From NCBI RefSeq assembly GCF_002078875.1, contig NC_034415.1, positions 16,341,331-16,405,330 on the forward strand: a stretch of DNA of 64,000 nt. The letters are read 5' to 3'. This document shows positions 1 through 26,379 of this stretch, piece by piece; within the stretch, counting starts at the first letter, position 1, and the number at the start of each line of letters is the position of its first letter. Source of the stretch: Numida meleagris (taxonomy: Eukaryota; Chordata; Aves; Galliformes; Numididae). The position numbers and the translations under genes are program-made. Below the pieces are notes generated by a model. The model did no database searches, was not told the DNA's origin, and worked only from the letters and a program-made list of their open reading frames with translations.

Positions 1-1585
1 AAACAGTAGTACAGTACAGAGTGAAACCTGACAACTCGGCATTAAAGGAAAGGAATGCTACTGTATGGTTTGATTGTGATCAACTTATCTTCAAGTGGGT
101 TTATTAGCAATTTAATAGAATATTGGTTATTCAAGAGCCATAATAGCCCCGGCTGAAATGTCCCTTATGCTTGGTTTTCCCATACCCTGTGGAATGAGCA
201 GAATGTGACAGTCGAGCTTTCAACAGACTTCATGAATTTTAAATACTTTTCAGCTCTGAAATGGGGCACATGGCGTGTGGTCAACAGTGGACAAGGAGCT
301 GGCAGCCACTGTGGGTATTATAGGATATTGAGTGTCTGGGAGATAATGAATGCTTGGCTTATCCAGGTGCATTCTTGGCCCACTGTGCATGTCCAGGCAG
401 AGTGGAAGATATTTCTCTGTGCAACCTTTAACAATTGATCATTTTGTATTTGTAAGCAGAAAGTATTTAGATTGTTACTTTCTCAGCATGCCAGCGTACA
501 ACTTAAATTTCATGTCATCATCTTTATCCAGCAAAATCTTCACTGTTTTTCTGTGACAATGCATTCATGCTGCTTAAACTTTTCCACTAACCTGATTTTA
601 TGCCTAGTAGGTCTTAGTGAGCCTTTTTTTTTTTCCTAGTGACCTTAAATCTCCATCTTTTTAAGCGTTCTTCTTTCAGTGTTAACAATTTACTCCTGAT
701 TGAAATTATTTCTACTTGCTGTGGGTTGAAATTTCATCCTTTTTGTGGCAAGTAAGCAGCTTGCTGGCTCCTGCCCTGTGGGAAATGGTGTCCCTACATT
801 TCAAAGTGTTGTAAGAGAAAGGGCAGAGACAGACATCCTTTACTCCTAGGGAGCTATGTAGCGTTTCCTCATGCACTTCAGTTCTGCTTAGCTGCGAAAG
901 CACGACATCAAGGATGTTCAGTTTAATTGTGTTTTTTTACTATGTGTAGAAATGTAACTAGATTGAAGGTGTTGCAGATTAATGGAATAACAGTGATCAA
1001 GGGTAGAGCTCTTCATCTTATGTCTGTTTCATCTGATGTCTGTGTAGAAATTTGCTGTATTATTTTTGGTCGTTTCACTTAGATTTTGCAGCTACCTAAT
1101 TCTTTTTTTCATAGCTGTCATGAAAAGACACTTAATACAATCGGGCCCCAAGTGTAGTTTTTTTGTAAAGATTTGAAATCCTGTAATATCACTCATGGTA
1201 GTTATCCATATTATTTATTTTTTGCTATCAAGTCATTCTGTTGCAGTTTCTCTGCCACAGAGTGGACATGAGATTAGAGATACTTGCTGCATTGGTGTAT
1301 GTGAGTGTATGTGCCAGCAGATGTGGCACCAGCACTTGGGGCACCTGCGGGAGGGCACGGTCACAGGACCTCCTGAGACGTGCCACCTGGAGCTCTCCTG
1401 CTGTGCTGCTGAAGAGCTGTCAGAGACGTGACGTTTGGATGGGATCCATAGGGTGCCTCAGGAGCAGCTACCCTATGTCATCCCATAGCATGCTACTGAG
1501 CAGCTGGTTGCTGAAGATCTTCACTTCACCCCCCTCCCTGAAAGAGGAGGGGGCCACACAGAGCCCCTGTGTGGATCGAAAGGGG

Positions 1586-2068
1586 AATCACAGAATCACA
1601 GAATTGGAGGGGTTGGAAGGGACCTCTAGAGATCATCGAGTCCAGCCCCCCTGCTAAAGCAGGCTCCCTACAGCAGGTTGCACAGGTAGGTGTCCAGGTG
1701 GGTCTTGAGTATCTCCAAAGAAGGAGACTCCACCACCTCTCTGGGTAGCCTGTTCCAGTGTTCTATCACTGCCACTGTAAAGAAGTTCTTCCACATATTT
1801 ATGTGGAACTTTCTGTGTTCCGGTTTTTGGCCATTGCTCCTTGTCCTTCCACTACATACCACTGAAAACAGTCTGGCCTCATCCAGTTGCCTCCTGCCCT
1901 TCAGGTACTTGTAAACATTGATCAGATTCCCTCTCAATCTTCTGTTCTCTAGGCGGAACATCCCAGGTCTCTCAGCCTTTCCTCATACAGGAGGTGTTCC
2001 CGGCCCTTTATCATCTTTGTTACCCTCCACTGGACTCTTTCTGGGAGATCCCTGAAGTACTTGTCAAA
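1586..2068 (-). mobile_element. CR1 LINE, 5'-truncated, antisense
   Basis: On the + strand it begins with the reversed CR1 3' end (AATCACAGAATCACAGAATT, then GGTTGGAAGGGACCTCTAGA). The minus strand carries a roughly 97-codon open remnant (1668-1961) of the C-terminus of CR1 ORF2. Its features include [11 protein letters not shown] and [20 protein letters not shown], followed by a histidine-leucine-aspartate segment. This is only the end of the reverse transcriptase protein, so the copy is dead. The tail of near-identical octamer-like repeats is characteristic of CR1. Confidence 0.95.
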
Positions 2069-4893
2069 GCAAACTGCAGTTCTTCAGCTGGCACGGGTGG
2101 TAACAGCAGGTACAGGGCGTCCTTACCAGGCTGTGCGGGGGCCTGCTTGCTGGAACAGAGCTGACATTACTTGTCCTACACATAGTGCTTTTATGGTTTG
2201 ATCTCTTTAGAGGAGCAGCACTGGAGTGCCTTCTTGTTTCACTGCTTCCCAGCTGACAACAGCCAGGGCTGTTTCTGGTGTCAACAGAGAAGGGACCAAA
2301 GCTGGAAGCAGGAGTTGGAAACTCTTCCATAACCCACATCCTGCTGATGTCCGAGATCAGCGTACGCTAGGGTGTGTATCTCAGCTACTTAAAGCAAAAA
2401 AACAACCAGTAGTAGGTTTTTCTTTTCAAAAAACCTCAAAACTATTACAGTGCTGCTTTATTTTCTTTGAAGCCTCTGCAAGCCCAGAATGACAGTGCTT
2501 ATCATCAGGAGGAGACAGAGTTCCCTCATCTCCCAGCTGAGCAGATGCAGACAGGAGAGGATCTGGATCATGACCAGCACTGGTATCTGGTTTTGCAAAG
2601 CTGAAGTCTACCCTTTCCTGGCCCCAGATTTGTCCATCTCTATTTATATTCCTCACTCAGAGACTTGCTCAAAAATGCATTATATATTGACAGTGGCACT
2701 TTGTGAACTCAGAACTAATGGCTCCAGAAATAGTCACCTCAGAGATATCGCAATCTAACTTTTGCATATATTGAGTCTGACATTTGCTTTGCATGGCTAT
2801 AAATGACAGTTTAAAAGGCATTGAAGCGGTGATCGAAACCCAATAATTGTGATTTACCACGCCAGAGAAATTGGTGGTGGATGTAAAATTTCAGGAGACA
2901 ATGCAGTAGCGTTTCTTGGGCTGCGAGGCCTTTTACTGAGGGCTGCAGTCTCCAGAGAACCAAGCTGTTAGCACTTAAAGCTGAACTCTGCTATTTTAGA
3001 AACCTAATTTAGTATCTGGTTCATTGGATGATCTTCAGCTCTCTGAATCTCTCTGCATCTTTTCATTTGAAGCAGATCTGTAGATATCTTCCCCCTTTCA
3101 CCAAAAGCTCAGAGGTTTGGAGACAAAGGCAGATGAGTAATTGCAGTCATTAAGGATTACTTCGTTTGTACCACTCACAGCTTCTGCCCAGATCTAGCTG
3201 TGCCTCTGCACTTAGTGGAATTTTGGAGCCTTGGGGAAGCCATGCCTACGTCTCAGCACCCAGCCCAGGTGTTAATCAGGCAGCTTTCCTGCCGGGGTGC
3301 TCTTTGCTGGGATGAGCCCGTGCTTTGTAGCAGTGCTCACCACTGGGTTCAGGCCCCTCTTACAAAGTCATTTCCTTGTTTCCACTGTCCTTCAAAAAGA
3401 TCATTTCCTTCTTATTGTCAGTTGCATGAATCTCATAATGTGGTTAGTGCACAGAATACCAGTAAATAATTAAGGAAACAGCCTTCGTCTAGAGTGCATC
3501 AAATACTAATATAGAGAAGGAAAAATCCCAGCACATCAGTTACAATAATTGGTGGAACCAGCAGTCTGGAGGGTAATGAGCTCCATTTGTATAGCACGAG
3601 GAAATTGGATTCTTATAAATGTCAAATGCAGTTATTGTCCTTTTTCCTTGAAACAGAACTGAGCTGGCTGAAGTCCATTGTCTCTCCATCAGCTTTGTTA
3701 TGGATTAGACACATCCCGTCTCACACCAGGAATTTGCTTATTAGAAAAAATATCACTACACAAAGCATACAAGCTTTAACACTCAACTGGTGTACTAATG
3801 GGTACATTTACAATAAAACCCAATATTGTGTTACGAGCCTTAAGCCGACCTGAGATAATATGATACAGAAATCTTAAACGATACAGATGAGTGTTTTCTT
3901 TGTGTGCTACAACTCTGACTACCTGGGGTTTTATTTTTCAAATAAAGGAGATAGAGTAAGGGAAGGTGACTTTTCTTCTTGGCTGCTTTGAAAAACAGTA
4001 AATGTAAGTCTTCTTCGTTGTGAATGTGCTTGTAGTCAGTTCACTTCCAAATACTGAATGTATTTTACTGTTGTCTCCTGGGTAGTGTGGCTTCACAGAG
4101 AACTTTGTCCATCTGCCTTTTTCACTTTTCTCCTGGGAAAAAAAGCACGAGGTAGTTGTTTGTTCAAAATCAAAACTAGCCCTGTGACTTTGTCTTTCTT
4201 TCCTTTTAAAATTTCACCAATATGCCTTAAGAGTCCATGCTTCATAAAAACTGGTATTGCTTGTTTTGGGAGAACGAAATGCAAGGAGGATAGATCAAAC
4301 CTGTTCCCTGCTTCCCTGTTTTTAACTTTTTACTTGAGGATAACAATCACTTGTCCCCCATTAGCTGGAGATGGCATCTTGTGCTTTCTCCGGGTAGGAA
4401 CTGTATTGAAAGTGACACAGTCCTTCCTGATTTGGGAGTGCTTTCACGAAGGCTCAGGGATGGAGCCAAGTTCTCAATTCCCTGTTGCAGTAATGAGATA
4501 CAAACTCAAGCAGATTGTGTGAACTTTACTAGCTATCAACCCCGTCACTCAGTGATGCAGTATGGTCAGTATGCAAGATAGTCATGTGTCCTTGGTGGCA
4601 GACGCTTACCTTGAACTTGCTACACTGGAGAACCTACTCAGGACTGCAGTACCGCTCTAAAAATGTCATGGTAGGGACAATGCCGGTTTATGCTCTTTCT
4701 GTGCAGGCGGCTCAGACATATGCAAAGGCAGAAGGGCTGTTCAGTTTTGGTTTTGTTTTTCCAGAATTCTATATTTACAAATTCTCTTTCCCTGGCAGTC
4801 TTTTTAATAATGTCAGGTCTTCCCTTCAGTCTTCTTTGTGCTCTTTTTTTCATTTCTGCTTCTACTGAACGAAGATCCTGACGTTGCCCGTAG

Positions 4894-4948
4894 AAAGAAA
4901 AACAAACAACAGAAACAAACAAACAAAACAACAACAACAAAAAAAAAA
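4894..4948. repeat. A/C-rich low-complexity tract
   Basis: An imperfect run of AAAC and AAC units ending in a pure A tract. It is simple-sequence DNA inside DDAH1 intron 1. Confidence 0.85.
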
Positions 4949-5235
4949 CCAGTAACCTGAGACTTCTTTTTATTTTACGCAAGCTGTGGATATTGAAAAA
5001 TATTCTTAGCATATGTCACCAGCCATGTGAACATTACTTTCCGATTAAATCTCTCAGCATTTCTACTGGTTGCTTAAAAGCTCTGCAAATCAAGGAGCCA
5101 TAGACATGAATCCATTAACACCCTGGTGGAAAAAAGATCCAGCTATTTATATGGCAGTCATTTTTTAAATTTAAACTTGGTTTCAGAAGTTAAAATGAGC
5201 ACAACTGTTGGGGAAAATCATCTTGAGCATCTTAC

Positions 5236-5252
5236 ATATATATATATATATG
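5236..5252. repeat. (AT)n microsatellite, short
   Basis: An alternating A/T run of about 17 bp, in DDAH1 intron 1. Confidence 0.8.
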
Positions 5253-6992
5253 TATCTTCAAAACCTGGAACAATCATGGAGCAAATTAAACCAGTTTTCT
5301 GTGATTTTGGACAACTTTTAGATGTGATATCTTTCCTTTAGTGTCTGTGCTGCGGCTGCATCAACCCCTGCAAATTAAATAAGGAAACAATTCAAGGCAT
5401 CTCTGACATAGCCTGGTGGTTAAATTGTAATCAGCATCTGGTAATTAAAACATATGGCTGAGGCAGCAAACCCAAAGTCAGCATTTACCTTCCATTATCC
5501 GCATTTGCTGGGTGCTTTGCTCAATTGGTTCTCCAAGAGAAGGGCTGCTAAACAGCATGGGGCTGAGTGCTGTGTGCCTGGGGAGCTGCAGGCACCTTTG
5601 TGTCCAGCACCTGCCTGGGGACGCGCTTCAGCCCTGCTGACTGCACTCACCTTCCTGTTCTCTTGCTGCTTCCTCCCCCCTGTCAGCACTTACCTCTGCA
5701 GAGGTGCCCTGCTGACTGCGTCCAGGTCACTTCTCAGGGCAGCACGAATGTTTTGCATTGTTGCGATGCTCTGGTCTGTAGGTGCCTCAGACAGATGGCT
5801 GGAGGCCTGGCACAGATCACACAGCTGCACACACCCCACAAACACCTATAGTAATGGGAGGCAGAGAGAATGAAGCAGTCTTTCCTTTTTGTTTGTGTTG
5901 GTAACCAGGAACAGCCAAGGCACATGGTCACTTGTTCTACAGGGCAAAGCGTGGTGCTGGACTGTGGCAGGAGGCTGAAATGCCTACGGCATCCTCTGGG
6001 TGCCAGGGAGGCTGCGTAGGCCATGTGCAGGCAGCAGGATGGCAGCTGGGCAGGGGCTGGGGCAGCCTCTGGCTTGGCAGCTGCTGAGGGCTTTCACTTG
6101 TGGTCATCTGGCATCAGAAAAAGAAAGCTTGCTGATGTCAGAGAGTACATGTGGTTCTGCCTTCAGTGTAACCTATGGGTATTCTACAGGTGGCCCAGGT
6201 ACCTGCCTTCATCCTGCTCAACCTCAGGCTGTCCTGGGCTTTGCCTAAAGAGCATCTGGGAAGTGCCAGTGGGGTAAAGAGGCAGCGCTAGAGAGCAAAT
6301 TAAATCCATTGTCTCAGATTTATGATGTCCATGGCGTATCCTTTACCTCCTGACAGCAGCTTGCAAACCATCAAACAACTACATGGGTAACACACAGAAG
6401 TGAAGTACACACAAAGAACGCATAGAAATGGAAAGTCTTGCAATTCTCTGGTGTGGTAGCTCCAAGAGGCAGAGAGAACTGGCACTTGCTAGAGCTGGAA
6501 AGCTGTAAAGAAAATTAATATTTACTGACCTCAGTTTCTTTCACTGACTGAAAGGAAACCTAGAGTAGAGCTTCTGCTTCTGTGGCTGGTAGAGCTGTGT
6601 CTTGTGCCTGAGTGTGGCAGAAGGAGAGAACATCACTCTTCTGGCAGTGCTCTTTCCTGCTCAAATCCAAGGGACAGGCGTTTGCAAGAGAGAGTGTTGC
6701 TGTGCAGGAGAACTGGACTTAACATACGTTTTGGACCCATCCTCTCTTCCTGCTGGATGTGGTTCCTATGAAAAGGTGATGGCCCGACCCTGACTGCTTG
6801 GCACCCCATCCAGGAGGTCTGGGAGCTGCAGTGGGCGAGGGACAAGAGGCTCTTGTGTCAATCTGGCTATTGATTTGTTAAAGAACTTTGTTTTTTATTA
6901 AAGATACATATTTAACATAGTTTTAAGTTTATTATTTTAAGTTTTTCAATGATACAAGCAAAGTGTGCTCTAAACAACGTTTTCTTGAACAG

Positions 6993-19514
<12,522 letters not shown>

Positions 19515-22500
19515 GTTTACAGAGTCCCTCCCTTGTAGCTGGCAATAATGTTACACACAAGGTAGACGAATCTGTATCCACACTTTTATTGTTTTTATTG
19601 ACAATCTACTGTACCACTGTGCTACTAACCCTTGTTTACAAATTTTTTGCTTTGTGTATTTTTATTATGTCCTTGCAGATGGTATTTAAGGTGGATGTTT
19701 GCTTTCGTTGAGGGGCACATAACTCTGAAGTGTGTTAGTCCCGTGGGCTGGCAGAAGACAATTATAATGGCTAACCCCTAGCTTTAGTGATCTAACTTAC
19801 CTGTGTGAAATTTTTATGAAGACCGACTAATTCTGAACACTTCAAGCACCTCTGTTGTCTTTGCACTGTTCCCTTCTCTTGACTTTTTTCTTTCTCTTCC
19901 TTGATCTACGCCTTTTTTTCATGTAGTCTTTCACCCCTGTTTCTTTTCACTTTCAGTAATACAAGGTCTCAGTGGGGGCTGAAGAAAGTTCAGGGGGCTC
20001 ATGAACTTGTTATCTTCTGTGGTAGGAAAGCTGGAACAGTGGGCGATAGACTACACTCGCTGTCTCAGCCATATCACGTCGCTGCTGCTGGGCATTGTTA
20101 GTTTCAGAAGCAAGGTAGCAACTTTGGGAAAAGCCTCCTCTGACAGGAGCATTCGAAGACAGTATCTGCCTGGGAAACTTGGATGACATAGAAAGAAATC
20201 ACAGTGCAGCCACACAGGTCATCTCCTGCAAGTTCAGGCCAGATCGTGGGGAACCACAAAAATGGAAAACTCAGATGCTTTCAGTAAAGTTAAAACTATA
20301 ATAACAATCGAAATTTTGTGTGCTTTTAAAGTTATTATTCTTTGTTTACTCTTTTTTGTTTTTTGTCCCTCCTTTCTGTGGTTTTCTCCTCTTTTGGAGG
20401 CCACGTACTAGCAAAATTCAAAAGGAAAGGGTGATAGAATGAGTTGAAGGACAGTTATTCCTGGATTATGCTCATGAGTAAGGGAAGCTATTGTTTCCTG
20501 AAAGATTGGCATGCGTACTTTGCCCTTGGGGTGGTTTTCCTTGGAATAATGACCATCTTAATTTTTAATTGCATGAATATTTACTGTGGTATTCAGTTAA
20601 AACAAATATATTTTTTGTAGCAAATTCCACAACATGTTTACCCACTGAGTCATGCTTTTTTTCACCACAGTAAAGTGGAGCATACCCCATTGTATTCGCA
20701 TGCTTCTTGTTAAATCATTTGTAAACTACAAATGGAGAAATTCCCAAACAGAGGCAGCAGTGGGAACTCTCCGGAGGCTGACGAACAGTCAGAACACGTT
20801 ATCTACTTCCTAAGCACCTCCTCCACCTTTCCTGAACCACTTGTGGCACGGCGCTAAGGTGCAGTCGGAAGTGAGTGGGGAGTCAGTCTGTAGCACGGCA
20901 GATAGCACTAACCAAACGCACACTTCAGTATTCTTCGGAAACCTCCGTGCTTTTCCACACAGTCATACGGGAGGAAACACAAGTACGTATATCCGTAGGT
21001 ACTCCACAGTGCATCTCTCACCTCATCTAGCAGTAACGTGGTGCAAACATCCTGGCAGCCGCCAGGATACGTGTCATGTTGTCTGCATGCTGCAATGACA
21101 AGAGGCATCACAAGAGAGAGAACAGTGATGAGGAAATAAAATGGTTTTATGGCTGTGTGCTGTCCCAAAGGATTCTCCTGAGGTTTCCCCTTTGACTCCT
21201 CCATTCCCATGCACCATCATTTCTGCCTGACCCACACGATCAGGCTCTAAAGATGTAAATATTGCAATGGGAGATCTCTCCCTCCTTCTCTCAGTGTTTC
21301 TTAAGTATCTGATAAAGCATTTTGCATTTTAAAATGACTTGATACTCAGCAGAGATTTTGTGCTAAAAAGTAACCCTGCAGTATTTAACTGTGACCATCT
21401 AAAGGCAAGCTTTACCCTTAAAAACATCTGTGTCTGTGGGAACTGTCATATGAAGCCTGCACAGCCTCCCGTACCTGCCCTGTCCATACTCCTGGGCCTG
21501 GTTACACCTCATACCCCTCCCTCTCCCATAGTTCCTCCATCATCTCACCCAGGAGTGGGAGCTGTCCTGTGCCAGTGTTGGGCTGTGAGATCTCCATTCC
21601 ATTTATGCCTCAAATTTTCTGTTGTGTTTTTTTTCCTGACTCTCTTCCTCAGACTACAGTTTCTAGTTTGTGGCATGATAAACACTTTTTTCTTTTAGCC
21701 TCAAAGTGAATTTTCCTCCTGCTGCCTTAGTTCTCCTGCTTCAGTTGTCTTTTTCTGCCTCCTTGTTCACTCCGTAAGCTGTCCTAAATTCCTACCCTTC
21801 TTGTGTAGGTGCCAGGTGGGAGAAGAAACTGAGGGGTCTGCTTTTACTTTGAGCTGGAAGGACAAGTGTCAGCAGGAGCTGTATACCTAGAGAGTGACAA
21901 GGAGGATTCCTCTTTAGGACAAAATATGGTAGTCATTGCTGATAGCTTATGTCCCCGAAAGCAACAGAGCAGGAGATAGCGGCTTTCCTTGGCTTCCCCA
22001 TGGCATGGAGAGGTGAGACTAGAGTGAGCAGCACCTCGTTTTTCCAGCAAGGTCTTTCACATGTTGCCAGTTCGATTTCCCTGCCTTCAAGGCTACATTC
22101 TGGTATATGGAAAGAGAAGGGGAGCGGCTGAGGGATTTGAATTCCCTCTGGTGATGATTTCAAATTGTGTATAAATTTTCTGACTTTAGGTGCAGAATTT
22201 GGGTGCTCTAAATCACACGTGCTTTGTCTCCGTTTGTCTTATAGGCTCATAACATAAAGTTCTAAATTAAATCTTAGTCTGATGCCAAAAGTTACCTACG
22301 CTGGTTAGGGGAATTGCCCTTACCTCTGCTTTTAGCATTGTTCTTTATTATGGCATTATAATAAAGGAAAAACACTTAAAGCACTTCAGTTCATGCATTT
22401 GCAGTATGGAAAAAAACTAAAATCATGCCAAATGCTTCTTGCTGTTCACTACTTTTTCTGTTGTCCAAACAAAGAATTTCTTTGCAAGGACATTCCTGCT

Positions 22501-23740
22501 GTAACACATACGTATTTAATGGACATCCTGTGCATCCTGTCACTAGAACATTTCTCAGATGTCTGATGCAAATCATCATCCTTGATTAATATAAATAATA
22601 AAATGAAATCCCAAACCAAAAAAAGGAGATGAGACACTGAACTGCCCACAGAAAACATTTGATAACAACTGTCAGGCTGTATGACAGCAGGTCAGTGAAG
22701 AAGAAGATTTTGTGGTTAATAGCTCAGCAGTGGGGTTTGAATTACTCATCAGATGTTTTTTTATTTTGAACAAGCAGTTTAGCATGGATCAAATGAAAGA
22801 GCTAGAATATGCATTAAAGGTCTTTGGTTGATACTATCTCCACTGTGAGTGCAGGAAGAGCTATGATACGTGGGTTTCTCTCTTCAGCAAAATGTGAATA
22901 CAGTATCTCTCTCTGCAATGAAAATGTGAATGCGTACTGTACTTATACAATAATCTTAAATTCTTCCACTTCGGCATTTTTGTCATTTCCATGCTAATAC
23001 ACTCCTTTTTGGTCTTAAAATAGCTGCCACTGTATGAAGCCATTGCCTGATTTTTGGGTGAATTCCATGTGATAGGTACAGAGGTCATAGGTAACACCAT
23101 GTTGAGTTTTAAAAATAAACATTCAATGAAATGCAGAACAACAAATCTGCTTTTTCTGTTTGTTCATGGCAAATTGGGGATAAAATGTGGGACAAATCAG
23201 CTTTTGATTTCACTCAGCTTCTTGAACTTTATATTAATGAAGTCAGAGCCAAACTACTTCAATAGAAAATATCAGCTTTCATGTGGAACCATTTGAAGAA
23301 AATAATTTACTATTTAAGACTCTATTTTTGTTTTTATCAATGAGGAAACTGAAAAGATAAGACTGCTTAAAGAATGGTATTTGTTAAGTGATTGTGAACA
23401 AAGCATAATTGGACCTCGTGTATTTTCAGAAAAGGTTTAACTGGGTGTATGATGTAACTTGTATAGAGCTGCATGTGAATCGTGTTAGTCACTGTTTTAT
23501 GTTGTATTGTTCTGCAGTGCACAAATATGACTACTGAACACAGAAGTGTTACATTTCATTAAACTTAAAATCTTGTTGCAGTACATAGTTTCCCACTTTC
23601 TGTGCCAAAAACATCAACACATTCCATAATCTGTTCTAATAGAGATTTGCACTTTTTTGTTTTTCTTTTTTTTTGACTCTTGCAGTTTCAATACTATATA
23701 TCCCCATCACAATGGAATAAAGTGTCAATTGTACTGTGAA
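19515..23740 (+). other. DDAH1: DDAH1 3'UTR (inferred)
   Basis: AT-rich sequence after the stop with no later gene before 26.6 kb. An AATAAA at 23716-23721, followed by a GU-rich stretch, is the best distal polyadenylation signal. Earlier AATAAA copies (for example near 21.14, 22.36, 22.59 and 23.11 kb) could give shorter forms. A long 3'UTR is typical of vertebrate DDAH1, but the exact end needs transcript data. Confidence 0.6.
23716..23721 (+). terminator. Polyadenylation signal, DDAH1 distal (candidate)
   Basis: AATAAA followed within about 30 nt by GTGTCAATTGTACTGTG and then TG-rich sequence, consistent with a cleavage site near 23735-23745. Confidence 0.55.
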
Positions 23741-26265
23741 CGGTGTAGTTTTTGCCTCTTATTCTGAAACTGCAAGCACATGCATTTAATTCAGTACTGT
23801 TTCATGCCATCTTTTTATTTGGAAGCTTTGCTACATGCCTAGGAAAAAGCCAGTAATAGACAGGAGTGTTAAAACTTTTAAGCCTGCTAGAAGAAAACTT
23901 GATTCTTTTAAAAAATTGTTATTTTAGACTTACATTTGAGAATAATGTAGGTAGAGGTATTGGCCAGGTGCTCTAGATACAGTGTGTGATGAATATTATT
24001 GTTCAAGATAACTAAAGAGATATTATTGTAGCGCAGTATTTTTTTCTGTCGTGCATGTATTTACTGCAAGTTATAACAGTTAAATGACAAAAGTTTAGTG
24101 ACATGACCATGGTGTTTTAATTCTTAATGTAGCTTTTGTGTCTTTCCCCCCCCAAGATCTCAGGAGAGCTGACTTCATTTGAAACGTTGTTTAATGGTAA
24201 TATGGCTGATGGCTGCACATTTTGTATCCAAATATTTATTCTCGTGTGCTACAGCGATGCAGGTGGGGCTAACCTCTGCATGGACCCTTGTGCTCTAATG
24301 TCATTAGGTTTTGATATCTGGAGTGACTGGAGGCCTGGAGGCCGTGACCATTAAATGCTCGTAGGCCTTCAGTGCCACCTGGTGGCAACCCGAGCTTTAA
24401 TTGTTCAAGGCTTCAGTCGTTGCTTCAGCTCTCTGAAGAAATCCATCATAAAATATTAGTACTGGAGCAAAAGAATTGCTGTTGTATAGTTTGTCTAGGA
24501 ATATGACTTTAAACAGACCAGAATGGAATACTCCTGCTGGAGATGCAAGATCAAGTAAAGATGTAGTTACAACTGATCTAAATAGAGCCTTTGTACTAAT
24601 TTAACTACACAGGTTTAATGTAAGATATTTATATTACTATTTATAAATCAGTGCTACCTCTGCTGTGGATACATCCTGCTTGATGCGATTACTTCACATA
24701 GTCAACTACACTTCGATGCATTTTTATGTATCTGTATACAGGTTGGTGCCAATTGGTACCAGTTTACTTGGATTTGCTTCTGAATTTCAATAATTAAAAA
24801 TAGTGCAAAAGCTATACAACTCCCATTTGCCACATCAACAAGAACCTCATACAAAATTAAAATGTTGAAAAGCAAAATATGACAGTCATTTAAAAACAAG
24901 TGCCCTTTGAGAAATTTAGCTGTAGAATATCATGTCAGCAAGTTGAGGCTTCCTGGATTTGTGAATGCTTCAAGTACAACCTGCCAAAAAAAGTGTCAGT
25001 CACGTTCTCCTGCATTATGAACTCCAGACATCCTCATATTCTCAGCTACCTCACCTCAACCCCAAATCCACGAGCCGTAGGCTGATTGCCGTGGGTTTGT
25101 CATTGGAAAGCTGCAGTTGTTAGCTCCAGAAATCCATCCATTTTGGTCAAGGCCACCTGATCTGGGTCTTTGACTGAACCAAAGTCTTTCCCTCTGCCTG
25201 GCAGCTTTTCTCCTCCTCCATAGGGCAGCGCTGCTGTGGAACATGAAGCTCTCAGGGAGAGGCCCTGCTCTGTAGTGAGGCTGCCTGGGGAGAGGCTGAT
25301 CAGTGCAGGCAGAAAGGGGAGAATCAGCAGCAAGCCACAGTGCTGCAAAGCCCGGCGGCCTCTTCTCTCAAACCAGTAGTGTTACAGTGCTTGCAGGGGC
25401 CCATGTGTGAACCATTTGAACAGCGCTAGGTTGTAAGCAGTTTCTGAAACTTCCCTGACTTGGAAATTTCTTCTAAATGTCCATACGTACATAATTATAT
25501 AAACCAGTGCAGTGTCTGAAATCTTCCCACCTCCCTTCAAAAAAGAGTTCTCTAGCTCTCTCACTGAGGCTCACTTCTCAGTATTAAACTGATGCTAACC
25601 TCCTGAAATGAGTATCATACTGAAAGCAGTCTTCCTCCGGCTGCTGGGCTCTTAATTCCTGTTTTATTGGCAGTAAATCTGCTAAAATCTATTCTATTCT
25701 TGAGTTCTCTACCCACAGTTAATTCATTTCAGCTTGTCCCATGCTGGCCACTACAGTGCAGGGATCCAGAAGCCCGGCTCTTCAGGTGCTGTGCAGCTTT
25801 GAACTGCACCTCTCACTGAGCAGGGTTATTAATATCCTAAATCCAGACTGCACAGCAGCTATTTTTGTCAGAACTATTATCCAGAGACAGCAGAGTCTTC
25901 AGCAGAACTGCCCCTGAAGAGGAGCTGGAAGATGTTCGGTTAATGACCAAGTGTGGGAGTGGGCAGCTGGGCAACACCTGCCTCACCTCAGCAGCACCAC
26001 GGCACCTTGCTGGGGGCTCCAGGGGATCCCGAAGCACACGTTTGGGTGTGACAGATTAGGGAGAATCAGTGCAGGCGCTCAAACTGCCCTGCAGTGCTCT
26101 GTGTTCTTGAAGACATCGGGGGCTGTGATTTTGACACTCAGCTCTACGGAGATCAGAACAGCGAGCATTCCTCTATTTTTTAAGTGTTCTGGGCAGGATG
26201 TTTGCTATGCAACGTGCTTATTAATAAGCCAGCGGTGCAAAGCAGGTATTCCAGTCAGCACCTGG
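23741..26265. other. DDAH1-BCL10 intergenic region
   Basis: Unique AT-rich DNA with no recognised gene. It holds a CTCF-like site at 24374-24385 and ends in a CR1 tail just before the BCL10 CpG island. Short open frames show no recognisable homology. Confidence 0.75.
24374..24385 (-). promoter_or_regulatory. CTCF core motif match, reverse orientation
   Basis: The minus strand reads GCCACCAGGTGGCACTG, matching CCASYAGRKGGC at every core position and extending into the usual GCRCT-type flank. The site is almost palindromic, but the minus orientation fits better by one base plus the flank. It lies about 650 bp beyond the distal DDAH1 poly(A) signal and 2.3 kb before BCL10, a plausible insulator position. 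Confidence 0.5.
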
Positions 26266-26378
26266 AGTACGATGGGATGTGGCACTGAGGGACATGGAGG
26301 TAAGTGATGGGCTGACGGCTGAACTAGATGATCTTAGAGACGTTTTCCACTCTTAATGACTCTGCGATGCTGTGACTC
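26266..26378 (+). mobile_element. CR1 LINE 3' end, sense
   Basis: A divergent CR1 tail: GGGATGTGGCACTGAGGGAC, then GACGGCTGAACTAGATGATC and a degenerate terminal octamer repeat (ATGACTCTGCGATGCTGTGA). It ends at the very edge of the BCL10 CpG island. Confidence 0.85.
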
Positions 26379-26379
26379 C

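Larger units (their letters stand above)
1..6992 (+). other. DDAH1 intron 1 (3' portion)
   Basis: No exon-like conserved frame is seen on either strand. It holds a minus-strand CR1 (1586-2068), an A/C-rich simple repeat near 4.9 kb, a short AT run near 5.24 kb and otherwise unique AT-rich intronic DNA. Short open frames here have no recognisable homology and look like chance. Confidence 0.8.

Noticed and set aside
24738..24760. ACAGGTTGGTGCC resembling a mariner terminal repeat, plus a near-palindrome GGTGCCAATTGGTACC
   Set aside because: The downstream minus-strand frame does not resemble a mariner transposase and no second terminal repeat was found.
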